64,000 nt of DNA, taken from UBA1672 sp050633285. GTDB taxonomy: Bacteria; Pseudomonadota; Alphaproteobacteria; Micavibrionales; Micavibrionaceae. Below are positions 8,258-16,160 of the stretch, one piece after another. The notes under the pieces are model-generated. The model was not told the DNA's origin, made no database searches, and saw only the letters and a program-made list of their open reading frames with translations. Positions within the stretch are counted from its first letter, which is position 1. Every line of letters starts with the position of its first letter. The DNA is taken from assembly GCA_050633285.1 (NCBI GenBank), contig JBOEGG010000001.1:1-64000 (forward strand), written 5' to 3'. The translations under genes and the position numbers were made by a program.

Positions 8258-9187
8258 AAAGTGAATTTAAGAACAATCGATCTCAATCTGCTCGTCATAT
8301 TACAAAAGCTAATACAAACCAAACACATCACCCATACAGCAGAACAATTGAATATGAGCCAACCCGCAGTCAGCAGGGCATTACAACGCCTACGCCAAAC
8401 ATTCGACGATCCCATCTTGGTAAAGACAAAATATGGATACGATATCAGCGCACGAATGTCAGAAATACACCCTCAACTGCAAGGAACACTTAAGAATATA
8501 CAACAAATACTATCCGAACCTAAATTTGATCCGACAAAATCAACAGACACAATTCGCTTTTTCTGCCCCGATTTAGAAGCCGTATACTTCCTCCCTAATT
8601 TACATCAATATATCCGGGAAACCGCTCCAAATATGAGGCTCGAAATACAAAGTCAGCCAAGAAACCATTTTGATTTACTAAAATCAGGCGACGTACATTT
8701 CACAATGTCTGCAAAAACTCCCGATACATCGGGCGCGCACATCAAATCGCATCAACTGTCATTAGTAAAACAAGTTTGTATAGTTGGCAAAAACAACCCG
8801 CTAGCCTCACAAAACATCACTATAAATAACTACCTGAAAAGTGCCCATGGCATCATATCCATCACAGAACACGGCAATGAAATAGGCGAGATAGATACTC
8901 AACTATCAAAGATGAAAATGAAACGTAATATTACACTCAAGCTCCCAAATTTTGCCTCAATCCCTTATTTCTGCGAACAAAGCGACGTTATATTTACAAT
9001 GCCCGAAAATATAGCAACCAAACTTGCCCAATATCACGAAATTATATTAAAGCCAGCACCAAAAGAGCTTAAATTACAACCATTCTACTTCTACCTATAT
9101 TGGCATGAACGTAATCACCTCGACCCAATGTGCAGCTGGATTAAAAACGCCCTTATTTCAAAATACGAGCAAGAACCTGTAGCTTGA
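8252..9187 (+). CDS. LysR family transcriptional regulator
   Basis: A 311-residue LysR-type regulator. Residues 1-65 form the winged helix-turn-helix: LRTIDLNLLVILQKL, then HTAEQLNMSQPAVSRALQRL, then the FDDPILVKTKYGY wing. The rest is the periplasmic-binding-protein-like effector domain, typical in length and followed by a short tail. It is divergent from yceI, with 82 bases between start codons, the classic arrangement for a LysR protein controlling its neighbour. A dyad covers its own start codon. There is no good Shine-Dalgarno, but the N-terminus aligns well with the family. Effector unknown. Confidence 0.92.
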   Translation: MHKVNLRTIDLNLLVILQKLIQTKHITHTAEQLNMSQPAVSRALQRLRQTFDDPILVKTKYGYDISARMSEIHPQLQGTLKNIQQILSEPKFDPTKSTDTIRFFCPDLEAVYFLPNLHQYIRETAPNMRLEIQSQPRNHFDLLKSGDVHFTMSAKTPDTSGAHIKSHQLSLVKQVCIVGKNNPLASQNITINNYLKSAHGIISITEHGNEIGEIDTQLSKMKMKRNITLKLPNFASIPYFCEQSDVIFTMPENIATKLAQYHEIILKPAPKELKLQPFYFYLYWHERNHLDPMCSWIKNALISKYEQEPVA

Positions 9188-9233
9188 CACGCCCCCCTTA
9201 AACCAAACTTCAAATAGAAAAAGTCAGCACAAT

Positions 9234-9270
9234 AAAAAAAGAGCACCTATAATCACTTACAGGTACTCTT
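9234..9270 (-). terminator. Rho-independent terminator of the cold-shock gene
   Basis: On the minus strand AAGAGTACCT pairs with AGGTGCTCTT (ten pairs, one G-U), 12-base loop, followed by seven T residues. It lies about 40 bases beyond the cold-shock stop codon. Confidence 0.85.
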
Positions 9271-9307
9271 CTTAATTTTATGAGAATCATGCCTTAAGGC
9301 ATCACAC

Positions 9308-9520
9308 TTATGCTGCTTCCTTTAAGTTAGTAGCACTTTCTTTATTCTTTTTAGGGTCTTTTTGAATTTCAAAACTAATTTTTTGTCCTTCATTAAGAGT
9401 TCTCCAGCCTGCACGTTCAACGGCGCTGATATGAACAAAAACGTCATCGCCACCTTCATCGTTTTGAATAAATCCAAAACCTTTAGTTTCGTTGAACCAC
9501 TTTACTGTACCTGTAGACAT
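9308..9520 (-). CDS. cspA: Cold-shock domain protein (CspA family)
   Basis: A 70-residue single cold-shock domain, the normal length. GTVKWFNETKGFGFI contains RNP1, and DVFVHISAVERAG contains RNP2. The protein binds single-stranded RNA and DNA as an RNA chaperone in the cytosol. A long gene-free leader of up to 276 bases precedes it, as is usual for cold-shock genes whose leader RNA responds to temperature. It has its own terminator and is probably monocistronic. AAAAGGAATAAG-type sequence just upstream of the ATG supplies the ribosome site. Confidence 0.95.
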   Translation of the reverse strand: MSTGTVKWFNETKGFGFIQNDEGGDDVFVHISAVERAGWRTLNEGQKISFEIQKDPKKNKESATNLKEAA

Positions 9521-9796
9521 ATCTTATTCCTTTTAAATATCTAATGAGCGCATACCTGCATGACACAAGAATGCTATAGAGCCCAGAAAGGCGCAGAACT
9601 ATAAATCTATACTTTACTGAAAAAGGTGAGGTTTTTTAGACATTCACTCGCACCGACCATAGTCAGATACTTTTCTTATAAGTCATATATCATAGAGGGC
9701 CTTTGCCAAACTCTAAGGCATTAGTGACAGATTTAGCCCGCCACGTCAAACATTCAATACGACAATGCCTATCAATACGACTCGAACATACCATGC

Positions 9797-10663
9797 CTAC
9801 TCAGTATTCAAGAGCTGCCTCCTCGCAAAATAGAACATCAGGCGTTGCAACAGATTTCTATTTCCATGAGGACGCCATGTTTTTTTGATTTTATTCTTAT
9901 AAGCATCAAAATGTAAACCATAGGGAGCTGCAACCACATCTCCTCTTTTCAACAAAATCTTCAAAACATTCGTACATGCAATACCTGAACTGAGTTTGAT
10001 ACCCATGGGCGTAGAGGGTAATTTGCGATTGATTAAATCAACGACATCAGGCTCAACCAAATACCCGCGCTGCAAACCACTGGGACACAAACCAATATAA
10101 AACTTAATATATTCCTCTTCCTCAGTTTTAGCATCACCAAAACGAAAATACTCTTCAAAAGTCATACCACCCGGAAGGAATGATAAAAATGCACACCCCA
10201 TACCAACAGGTGCAGCAGTCACAAAAGGGATCCCTTTATCCTGACATTTCTGAAAAACAAGCTTTCGCGCCTTAAGGGCAAAGAAATCCAAACCATCAAC
10301 ATACACATCAACACCGTCCAGAAATGCATCAACATTCCCCTCATTTATGCCCTCATCAAACACCTGAATATCTGCATCCGGATTAATATCCAAAGCTATA
10401 TCCTTCATCACATCGGTTTTTTGATCTCCAATTGTCGATATAAAAGCACCCGCCTGCCTGTTAAAGTTATGTAATTCAAAAAAATCAAAATCTGCAATCT
10501 TAAAACAACCAATTCCTAACCGAGCCAACGTTACTAAATGCTCTCCACCAACACCGCCTGCACCGGCAATAGCAACTGTTTTATAACGCAAGGAATCAAG
10601 CTCTGCCTGCGTCACCCACCCTATATTTCTTGAAAAAGCATCCTGAAAATTAAACATAGCCAC
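9797..10663 (-). CDS. ThiF/E1-like adenylyltransferase
   Basis: A 288-residue E1-like (ThiF/MoeB/HesA) Rossmann-fold protein. VAIAGAGGVGGEHLVTLARLG (residues ~30-50) is the ATP-binding glycine loop. DFDFFELHNFNRQAGA holds the Asp-x-Asp and Asn-x-x-Arg-Gln residues that contact ATP and magnesium, and VDVYVDGLDFF matches the later core strand. Such proteins adenylate a carboxylate. The paired CxxC zinc motifs of ThiF/MoeB are not visible, and no ThiS- or MoaD-like partner is nearby. Its start lies one base after the stop of the FeeM-like acyltransferase, so the two should be translated together, and the acyl-product may be its substrate (inference). Confidence 0.85.
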   Translation of the reverse strand: MAMFNFQDAFSRNIGWVTQAELDSLRYKTVAIAGAGGVGGEHLVTLARLGIGCFKIADFDFFELHNFNRQAGAFISTIGDQKTDVMKDIALDINPDADIQVFDEGINEGNVDAFLDGVDVYVDGLDFFALKARKLVFQKCQDKGIPFVTAAPVGMGCAFLSFLPGGMTFEEYFRFGDAKTEEEEYIKFYIGLCPSGLQRGYLVEPDVVDLINRKLPSTPMGIKLSSGIACTNVLKILLKRGDVVAAPYGLHFDAYKNKIKKTWRPHGNRNLLQRLMFYFARRQLLNTE

Positions 10664-10664
10664 C

Positions 10665-11468
10665 CTAAAAATGCTCTAGTTTCTGTGAAATAACTGAACA
10701 AAGCCTACGCAACCCCGGCTTCATACCATCATAAAATTGCGCGCATGGTATGTAATAAGGTGCGCGTAATCCCCTATACTCCATAGCAGGGCCAATTTGC
10801 CGAAAATCAATTCCCACGAAACGCATACTCTGCGCAAGCTTGGGCTCCATCATCGCATAACAATAATCCGCATTATTATGCGCCACCACGGATGCTGCAC
10901 TAAAATAAAGTCCGATCGCAACAAAAGGGAAACACCGCAATTCTGTTTGAGAATATTGAGAAACATCAATCCCCCCAGTTGCAGCACCATCAAATTTATC
11001 CGAAGACCGTCGCCTAAAGCTCTTAGGAATAGCCAACCGAGAAATTTCACAAATTTGATCACGCCTAAAATTCTTTGGATGCTTAGACATGTCAGTTATA
11101 AAATCACTACAATGCGCCTCCATAGGTAACAACTGCGCTTCCCCCTTTGGAAGAACAACCCGCACAGTACCCATCGCCGCATCACTGGCAACATGCTGCA
11201 TTACGCAATGAGTTGAGTATATATCAAATGCATCTCTTTCTTTTTGCTGCGCCCTCACCTCTTCAAACGCAAGCTCCTCACAATACACTTGATGACGAAT
11301 ATTGAACGCAACATCGCGCTCATTATCACAACGCGCAATCGTTGGACGCATATATTTCAAAAAATGTTTTGATATTCGATTTGCTTCGAAATTCACAACA
11401 TGCCCCAAAGCATGCCGCGCCACTGGCCCAATGATAGGCCTTTTAGAAAGATTTTTTAATGTACGCAT
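10665..11468 (-). CDS. FeeM/LuxI-fold N-acyltransferase (PEP-CTERM-associated acyltransferase type)
   Basis: A 267-residue GNAT-fold protein resembling N-acyl amino acid synthase FeeM, the exosortase-associated acyltransferases and acyl-homoserine-lactone synthases. NERDVAFNIRHQVYCEELAFE (residues ~49-69) is the usual first helix pair. MGTVRVVLP is the beta-strand, and EISR (141-144) followed by LAIP is the Glu-x-Ser-Arg element conserved in autoinducer synthases. Enzymes of this type use acyl-ACP or acyl-CoA to acylate an amino acid or amine. No exosortase or PEP-CTERM protein is in the window. It is translationally coupled to a ThiF-like gene. Product unknown; a signalling or membrane-active acyl compound is possible. 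Confidence 0.78.
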   Translation of the reverse strand: MRTLKNLSKRPIIGPVARHALGHVVNFEANRISKHFLKYMRPTIARCDNERDVAFNIRHQVYCEELAFEEVRAQQKERDAFDIYSTHCVMQHVASDAAMGTVRVVLPKGEAQLLPMEAHCSDFITDMSKHPKNFRRDQICEISRLAIPKSFRRRSSDKFDGAATGGIDVSQYSQTELRCFPFVAIGLYFSAASVVAHNNADYCYAMMEPKLAQSMRFVGIDFRQIGPAMEYRGLRAPYYIPCAQFYDGMKPGLRRLCSVISQKLEHF

Positions 11469-11606
11469 AGTTCATTTTTGAAATAACAAAGGATAAACAA
11501 AACCAACCTGACCCTATGTTAAATATTCCCGTTATTATGTGCTTATAATTATATTTATTAGACAAATATAATATACATTTACTAACGGACAGTTAATTCC
11601 ACACAC

Positions 11607-12191
11607 CTACAAACACTCCGCCACACGATGTTTTAATGCAGGTAACACTTCTCCCTCAAACCATGCATTTTTCTTAAGCCATATATTATTACGCGGACTA
11701 GGATGCGGCAAGGGCAACACATCCGGCCAATATTCTTCCCACATACGCACAGTTTCGGTTAAATTCCTTTTCTTCGCAGCCTTAAGATGCCAATCAAGCG
11801 CAAATTGTCCAATTACCAACGTCGTTTGAATATTCGGTAAAAATGACAGCATCCGCTCTCGCCACTGCTCTGCACACTCCTTACGCGGTGGAAAATCGCC
11901 TGATTTACCCGTACCCGGATAACAAAAACCCATGGGAATAATGGCAACTCTTTGCGGATCATAAAAGGTGTCTTTCGTAACCCCCATCCAGTCTCGCAAA
12001 CGATCCCCACTCGGATCATCAAAAGGCACACCGGAACGATGCACCCGAATACCCGGTGCCTGCCCCGCCACCAATATTCTTGCATCAGGGTGACATTGAA
12101 AAACAGGACGCGGCCCCTTAGGCAAAAATTCTGCGCACAATGCACAATCACGCACCTGCCCTATAAATTCTGTGTAATCTTTATCTATCAA
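11607..12191 (-). CDS. Uracil-DNA glycosylase family protein
   Basis: A 194-residue protein of the uracil-DNA-glycosylase superfamily. ILVAGQAPGIRVHRSGVPF (near residues 40-58), followed by a D-P-S-GDRLR-W segment, resembles motif 1 of the family 4/5-like branch, and LPHPSPRNNIW near the C-terminus is motif 2 (the HPSPRN DNA-intercalation loop). Two N-terminal cysteines (CALC) are present. The protein probably removes uracil or related lesions in base-excision repair, though this subfamily is little studied. It stands alone on the minus strand about 140 bases before the acyltransferase gene. Confidence 0.85.
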   Translation of the reverse strand: MIDKDYTEFIGQVRDCALCAEFLPKGPRPVFQCHPDARILVAGQAPGIRVHRSGVPFDDPSGDRLRDWMGVTKDTFYDPQRVAIIPMGFCYPGTGKSGDFPPRKECAEQWRERMLSFLPNIQTTLVIGQFALDWHLKAAKKRNLTETVRMWEEYWPDVLPLPHPSPRNNIWLKKNAWFEGEVLPALKHRVAECL

Positions 12192-12245
12192 AATATCACC
12201 TACACTTCACACAACTAAACCCTAGCTGAACCCCCCTCATTATTC

Positions 12246-12300
12246 ACAAAAAAAGAAAGCCCGCACTCCTATGTGGAGCCGGGAAAATACGGGCTTTCTT
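12246..12300 (-). terminator. Rho-independent terminator after the YHS gene
   Basis: An 11-base perfect stem, AAGAAAGCCCG with CGGGCTTTCTT (arms 12290-12300 and 12253-12263), is followed on the minus strand by a run of seven T. It ends the AhpD-like/YHS operon. Confidence 0.9.
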
Positions 12301-12306
12301 CGCTGC

Positions 12307-12756
12307 TTAAAGCTTTGATGGGCTTACATTACGAATCTCACCCCAATTTGCATCAGCTTTCGTGATGTTTCCTGGAATATCTTTTGCCCACATTGCTTTG
12401 ATTTTATTATCAAGGTTCAAATAAAGCTTACCATCTACAACTTCCCAAACATTTGGATCACCGATAAATTTCTTACCAACAGAAACACCAAATGCGCACC
12501 ATCCGCCATATGCCGGCAAATACTGCTCAGGGTTCTTCTCAAACGTTTTTCTATTCGCATCACTCGCAAATAAATAGTTCACACCCTTATATTCTGAAAC
12601 ATGGTTTCCATTACCCGGTAAAGGCTTTGAACCTGCATGATAGGAAACAAGATCGTATCCCTGAACTCCAACCGTACTATTCACGACTTCAGCTTGCGCT
12701 AAAGATGGCATAATAAGGGCAAATAGAGCAAATAATGGTAAAAATAATTTTTTCAT
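12307..12756 (-). CDS. Exported YHS-domain protein
   Basis: A 149-residue protein with a clear signal peptide (MKKLFLPLFALFALIMPSLAQA). The mature part is one YHS domain: VQGYDLVSYH near the start, YLFASDANRKTFEKNPEQYLP, and YGGWCAFGVSVG. YHS domains often bind metal or sit in copper or redox proteins; here the visible candidate ligands are the single Cys and nearby His residues. It follows the AhpD-like gene by 26 bases and ends at a strong terminator, so the two form a bicistronic operon probably controlled by the divergent TetR protein. A role in periplasmic redox or metal stress is inference. Confidence 0.85.
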   Translation of the reverse strand: MKKLFLPLFALFALIMPSLAQAEVVNSTVGVQGYDLVSYHAGSKPLPGNGNHVSEYKGVNYLFASDANRKTFEKNPEQYLPAYGGWCAFGVSVGKKFIGDPNVWEVVDGKLYLNLDNKIKAMWAKDIPGNITKADANWGEIRNVSPSKL

Positions 12757-12782
12757 AATAATATCCTTTCATATATATTTAA

Positions 12783-13337
12783 TTAAGCAGCCTTCATCAC
12801 ATTCGTGACTTTAACCTCAGGGAAATCAATCGCGACTTGGAACGCTTCATTGAAATAATTTGTGAATGTATTCAATGCAACATGCGCCAAAATTTCAATA
12901 ACTTCCTCATCACTGAAACCTGCATCACGCACCACTTGCACGTCTGCTGCATTAACACGTCCACGCTCTTCAATAAGGCGTAAAGAAAAGCTCAAAGCGG
13001 CCTGATCTCTTGATACATCCGAGCTTCCGGACACATTTTGCGCTAATTCATCTGCACTTATACCGGCCTTATCGCCCAAAAAAGTATGCGCCGATGCACA
13101 ATAATCACATCCATTCGCACCCGCAGTAACAAGGGCAAGTTTCTCACGCAAACGCGCATCTAACGCACCACCCGCAAGCGCACCATTAAGACCCAACAGC
13201 CCCTCAAGCGCAGCAGGCGCATTCGCCATAGCCGTAAAAATATTAGGTGTCGCACCCATAGCCTGTTGCACAGCATCTAACAAATCCTTGGCCTTGCCTT
13301 GTGCGGCAGATGGGTCAACTTGTGTTAATATAGACAT
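12783..13337 (-). CDS. AhpD-like / carboxymuconolactone decarboxylase family protein
   Basis: A 184-residue helical protein of the AhpD/CMD superfamily. The core NGCDYCASAHTFLGDKAG carries the C-x2-C...H redox motif (Cys near 75 and 78), used by AhpD-like peroxidases. The C-terminal half (FSDEEVIEILAHVALNTFTNYFNEAF) is the matching helix repeat. It probably reduces peroxides or other electrophiles in the cytosol. The promoter upstream carries a TetR-type operator. It heads an operon with the YHS protein. This family often pairs with TetR regulators responding to electrophiles. Related proteins also occur in arsenosugar loci, but I cannot tell that subfamily apart here. Confidence 0.88.
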   Translation of the reverse strand: MSILTQVDPSAAQGKAKDLLDAVQQAMGATPNIFTAMANAPAALEGLLGLNGALAGGALDARLREKLALVTAGANGCDYCASAHTFLGDKAGISADELAQNVSGSSDVSRDQAALSFSLRLIEERGRVNAADVQVVRDAGFSDEEVIEILAHVALNTFTNYFNEAFQVAIDFPEVKVTNVMKAA

Positions 13338-13376
13338 AATAAATCTCCTTAATATAAGGGTTAGAGTTTTTATAAA

Positions 13377-13434
13377 GAAACAAAACTGTTTCCCTATAAG
13401 TTCGATATCTAAATTGAATTCGTTACAGTGTCAA
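13377..13434 (-). promoter_or_regulatory. Promoter and TetR operator of the AhpD/YHS operon
   Basis: On the minus strand TTGACA (13429-13434), a 17-base spacer and TAGATA (13406-13411) form a good sigma70 promoter. Just downstream, GAAACA-AAAC-TGTTTC at 13377-13392 is a 16-base dyad. The near-identical 16-mer lies in the divergent tetR promoter, so both are likely bound by that regulator. Confidence 0.65.
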
Positions 13435-13523
13435 TAAAAAAAATTAACGCATCCAAAGGGGACTTACTGTTTACTTATTGTTTTTAAATAAGTTTTATAC
13501 AAGCTTAACCCGCGTGATAACAC

Positions 13524-13572
13524 TTGATATTCGCAAGGAATACAGTATAATAAAAGGATACTAAACTGTTTC
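13524..13572 (+). promoter_or_regulatory. tetR promoter with operator
   Basis: TTGATA (13524-13529), 16 bases, then TATAAT (13546-13551). At 13557-13572 GATACTAAACTGTTTC matches 14 of 16 bases of the dyad at 13377-13392. Its place just after the -10 box suggests autorepression. Confidence 0.65.
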
Positions 13573-13586
13573 TTAAAGAGATAATC

Positions 13587-14150
13587 ATGCCCAGACCAAG
13601 CCGCCGAGACCACCTCATTGAAACCGCGATCACATTATTTTGCGAACACGGATACCACGCCACAGGCATTGACCGAATTTTAGAAACAGCAGGCGTCTCA
13701 AAAAAGACGATGTACCAACATTTCAGATCTAAAGAAGAATTAATATACGCGGCCCTGCGCCACTATGACGGCATCTTTCGTAACAACTTCATGAAAGCCG
13801 TAGAAAGCGCAGGAAACACACCACAAGAACGCCTCCTCGCAATTTTTGATGTTGCAGAAAACTGGTTTAAAGAAAACAACTTCTTCGGTTGCATGTATAT
13901 AAATGCCGTTGGCGAATATTCGGAAAAGACATCTCCCGTGCGAGAGATTAGCAAACAATTCAAACAACTTATGTGGAATTACGTTAACAGTCTGGCAAAA
14001 GCGTCAGGCGCAAAAGATCATGAAAATTTAACCGATGAAATATGCCTCCTCTTAGAGGGTGCAATTGTAACCGCACAAGTATCTCAAAACCCAAACGCGG
14101 CCTGTACAGCGCGTAAAATTGCCGAAACAAGGATCAAAAACTCCATCTAA
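13587..14150 (+). CDS. TetR family transcriptional regulator
   Basis: A 187-residue TetR repressor. The N-terminal helix-turn-helix is textbook: RDHLIETAITLFCEHGYHATGIDRILETAGVSKKTMYQHFRSKEELI. The C-terminal all-helical ligand domain contains CMYINAVGEYSE and a Cys that may sense electrophiles, as in related regulators. An AAAGAGA-type ribosome site precedes the ATG. The gene is divergent from the AhpD/YHS operon and shares operator-like 16-mers with it, so it very likely represses both. The radical SAM gene begins 39 bases downstream in the same direction and may be co-transcribed. Confidence 0.92.
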   Translation: MPRPSRRDHLIETAITLFCEHGYHATGIDRILETAGVSKKTMYQHFRSKEELIYAALRHYDGIFRNNFMKAVESAGNTPQERLLAIFDVAENWFKENNFFGCMYINAVGEYSEKTSPVREISKQFKQLMWNYVNSLAKASGAKDHENLTDEICLLLEGAIVTAQVSQNPNAACTARKIAETRIKNSI

Positions 14151-14189
14151 AAATGTAACCTCCCACGGCCACAAACAGAATGACACTAA

Positions 14190-15119
14190 ATGATGGAAAA
14201 GTTCTCTAACCCACATAAAACCGCAAATAATAAGCGCCGCGCTTGGGTTAATTTAACCGAACTTAAAACCCTATGGTTCAACACAGGCACATTATGCAAT
14301 TTGGCATGTGTAAATTGCTATATCGAATCCACACCAAAAAACGACCGCCTCGCATATCTGACACGCGCAGAAACACAATCATATCTGGATGAAATAAAAC
14401 AAAACAACAACGCGACCGAAGAAATCGGCTTTACCGGTGGCGAGCCATTCATGAACCCCGATATCATTGACATGATAGAAGATTCCCTAAAGGCCGGCTT
14501 CCGCACCCTCATCCTAACCAATGCCATGCGCCCCATGATAAAATGCCAGGACGAACTCCTACGGTTAAAAGAGCAATACGGGACACAAATGACGTTACGT
14601 ATCTCCATAGACCACTTCAAACGTGAAATGCACGAAGAAGAACGCGGCCCAAAATCATGGGAACCAATGATGAAGGGTATAAAATTCCTATCCGACAATA
14701 ATTTCACCATTGATATCGCAGGGCGCACACGTTGGGGTGAAGACGAACAAGAGTTACGCGCAGGCTTTCAAACATTTTTTACCAAACACAAAATCAACAT
14801 CAACGCGCTTGATAAAAAACAACTCATCCTGTTCCCTGAAATGGACGAGAGCGCCCCTGTCCCCGAAATAACAACAGAGTGTTGGGATATTTTAAACATT
14901 AATCCCGATGACATGATGTGCGCCTCTTCACGCATGGTGGTTAAGCACAAAGGCGACGATAAACCATCCGTAATGGCCTGCACGTTACTGGCCTATGACC
15001 CACAATTTAACTTAGGCACAACACTAAAACAGGCAAAAAAATCAGTGCACTTAAACCACCCACACTGCTCTAAATTCTGTGTCCTTGGCGGCGGAGCATG
15101 TAGCATCACAGACACGTAA
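14190..15119 (+). CDS. Radical SAM enzyme of the arsenic cluster (not ArsS-like)
   Basis: A 309-residue radical SAM protein. CNLACVNC (residues ~33-40) is the C-x3-C-x2-C motif binding the [4Fe-4S] cluster and SAM, followed by EIGFTGGEPFMNPDI (the GGEP motif) and LTLRIS-type barrel strands. Late cysteines (MMCASSR, VMACTLL, HCSKFCVLGGGAC) suggest auxiliary cluster binding. It overlaps the tail of arsC by 14 bases, converging on it. Arsenosugar loci contain the radical SAM enzyme ArsS, whose cysteine region in my recollection reads differently, so this protein may do an analogous adenosyl or deoxyadenosyl transfer or something else. Reaction unknown. Confidence 0.85.
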   Translation: MMEKFSNPHKTANNKRRAWVNLTELKTLWFNTGTLCNLACVNCYIESTPKNDRLAYLTRAETQSYLDEIKQNNNATEEIGFTGGEPFMNPDIIDMIEDSLKAGFRTLILTNAMRPMIKCQDELLRLKEQYGTQMTLRISIDHFKREMHEEERGPKSWEPMMKGIKFLSDNNFTIDIAGRTRWGEDEQELRAGFQTFFTKHKININALDKKQLILFPEMDESAPVPEITTECWDILNINPDDMMCASSRMVVKHKGDDKPSVMACTLLAYDPQFNLGTTLKQAKKSVHLNHPHCSKFCVLGGGACSITDT

Positions 15120-15528
15120 CCATACTGCCGATTTTATCTTTAAGAACACGATAACTATACTCAAAAGCAAACCGTTTTTCCTGCACATCTTCAACTAAAG
15201 CAGGATCATCTAACGGCCAATGCATCCGCTTAGGGCTTCCCACCCCCGGCCAAACCACACAGTCTTGCGCAGCATTATCACAAACACTCACAACAACGTC
15301 CATCACAGGCGCACCCGCATTCACAAAATCAGAAATATTTTGACTACGAAGCCCTTCAATATTATGGCCATGCTCCCGCAACACCTCTAAGGCCATCGGA
15401 TTAACACGCCCTACCGGATTACTCCCCGCACTATAACTACGACCATATTGTGAAAAAAGTTCATTAAATATAACTTCCCCCAAAATAGAACGTGCAGAAT
15501 TTCCCGTACATAAAAATAAAATATTCAT
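15106..15528 (-). CDS. arsC: Arsenate reductase, low-molecular-weight PTP fold
   Basis: A 140-residue protein that reduces arsenate to arsenite in the cytosol. The phosphatase loop CTGNSARS starts at Cys7. A second pair, Cys83 and Cys90 (VCDNAAQDC), has the spacing of the thioredoxin-linked ArsC relay (Cys82/Cys89 in the Staphylococcus/Bacillus enzymes), and HWPLDDPA corresponds to the HWGFDDPA element. An ordinary protein-tyrosine phosphatase would lack the Cys pair. It is the last gene of the pit-arsM-glycosyltransferase operon and overlaps the upstream gene by four bases. Its product, arsenite, is the substrate of ArsM encoded in the same operon. Confidence 0.88.
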   Translation of the reverse strand: MNILFLCTGNSARSILGEVIFNELFSQYGRSYSAGSNPVGRVNPMALEVLREHGHNIEGLRSQNISDFVNAGAPVMDVVVSVCDNAAQDCVVWPGVGSPKRMHWPLDDPALVEDVQEKRFAFEYSYRVLKDKIGSMVTCL

Positions 15529-16160
15529 AAGGATTCAATCCAATCTACAACACCCTGCTGCTCGGCACTCTTCTGCTTTGGCATTTCACGCAAAATCATT
15601 TGTAAATCATCATGCGTATCAACATCACTTAAGAATGATAAAAATACAGGCTTTGCAGGCAATTTCTTTATCAGCGCCTCACGCGTGTGATCTGTACTCC
15701 ACGGCACATCAGACCAAACAGATGCACCCATATGCGCCCGACCACCAAACAAATAATACCCGCCATCATGCGCAGGCCCAATCACAAAATCATGCGTATC
15801 AAGCGCCTTTATAGCATCCGTCAAAAGATCAGCTGTAATTTGCGGCGCATCCGCCCCGATTAATATTACCCGATCATATTCCTCCAATAACGTTCGGTAG
15901 ATATGGTACTGGCGTGCACCTAAATCTCCATCCCCTGTATGTAATGTAGGAAAATCAGACCATAAAGGATCACCCACACCCTCAATTTCAGCCACCGCCC
16001 AAAAAGGTGTCACATCCGCCTGTTGCGCACACACCTTCACAGCCCCCAAACTTGCATGATAAAACTCCTCCGCACGCACACGCCCAATCGTTGCAGCAAG
16101 CCGCGTTTTCACAAGGGACAGTGATGGCGTTTTCACAAAGATCGCAAGAGCAGTCCTCAC
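15525..16160 (-). CDS. DUF2064/TIGR04282-type glycosyltransferase of the arsenic cluster
   Basis: A 211-residue nucleotide-sugar-transferase-like protein (DUF2064). TALAIFVKTPSLSLVKTRLA at the N-terminus is typical of the family, as are VILIGADAPQITADLLTDAI and FVIGPAHDGGYYLFG. The TIGR04282 subfamily is named after arsenosugar biosynthesis loci and probably activates or transfers a sugar. It overlaps its neighbours by four bases on each side (ATGA junctions), showing tight co-translation with the TIGR04283-type glycosyltransferase and arsC. The actual substrate is not known to me. The naming as arsenosugar enzyme rests on family context. Confidence 0.85.
   Translation of the reverse strand: MRTALAIFVKTPSLSLVKTRLAATIGRVRAEEFYHASLGAVKVCAQQADVTPFWAVAEIEGVGDPLWSDFPTLHTGDGDLGARQYHIYRTLLEEYDRVILIGADAPQITADLLTDAIKALDTHDFVIGPAHDGGYYLFGGRAHMGASVWSDVPWSTDHTREALIKKLPAKPVFLSFLSDVDTHDDLQMILREMPKQKSAEQQGVVDWIESL

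Noticed and set aside
9521..9796. Small open reading frames between the cold-shock and ThiF-like genes
   Set aside because: No ribosome sites or recognisable proteins; the region is better explained as the long cold-shock leader.
12783..13337. Labelling the AhpD-like gene as the arsenosugar-associated peroxidase
   Set aside because: Its motifs fit the general AhpD family and its TetR/YHS partners are common outside arsenic loci, so the specific label is not supported.
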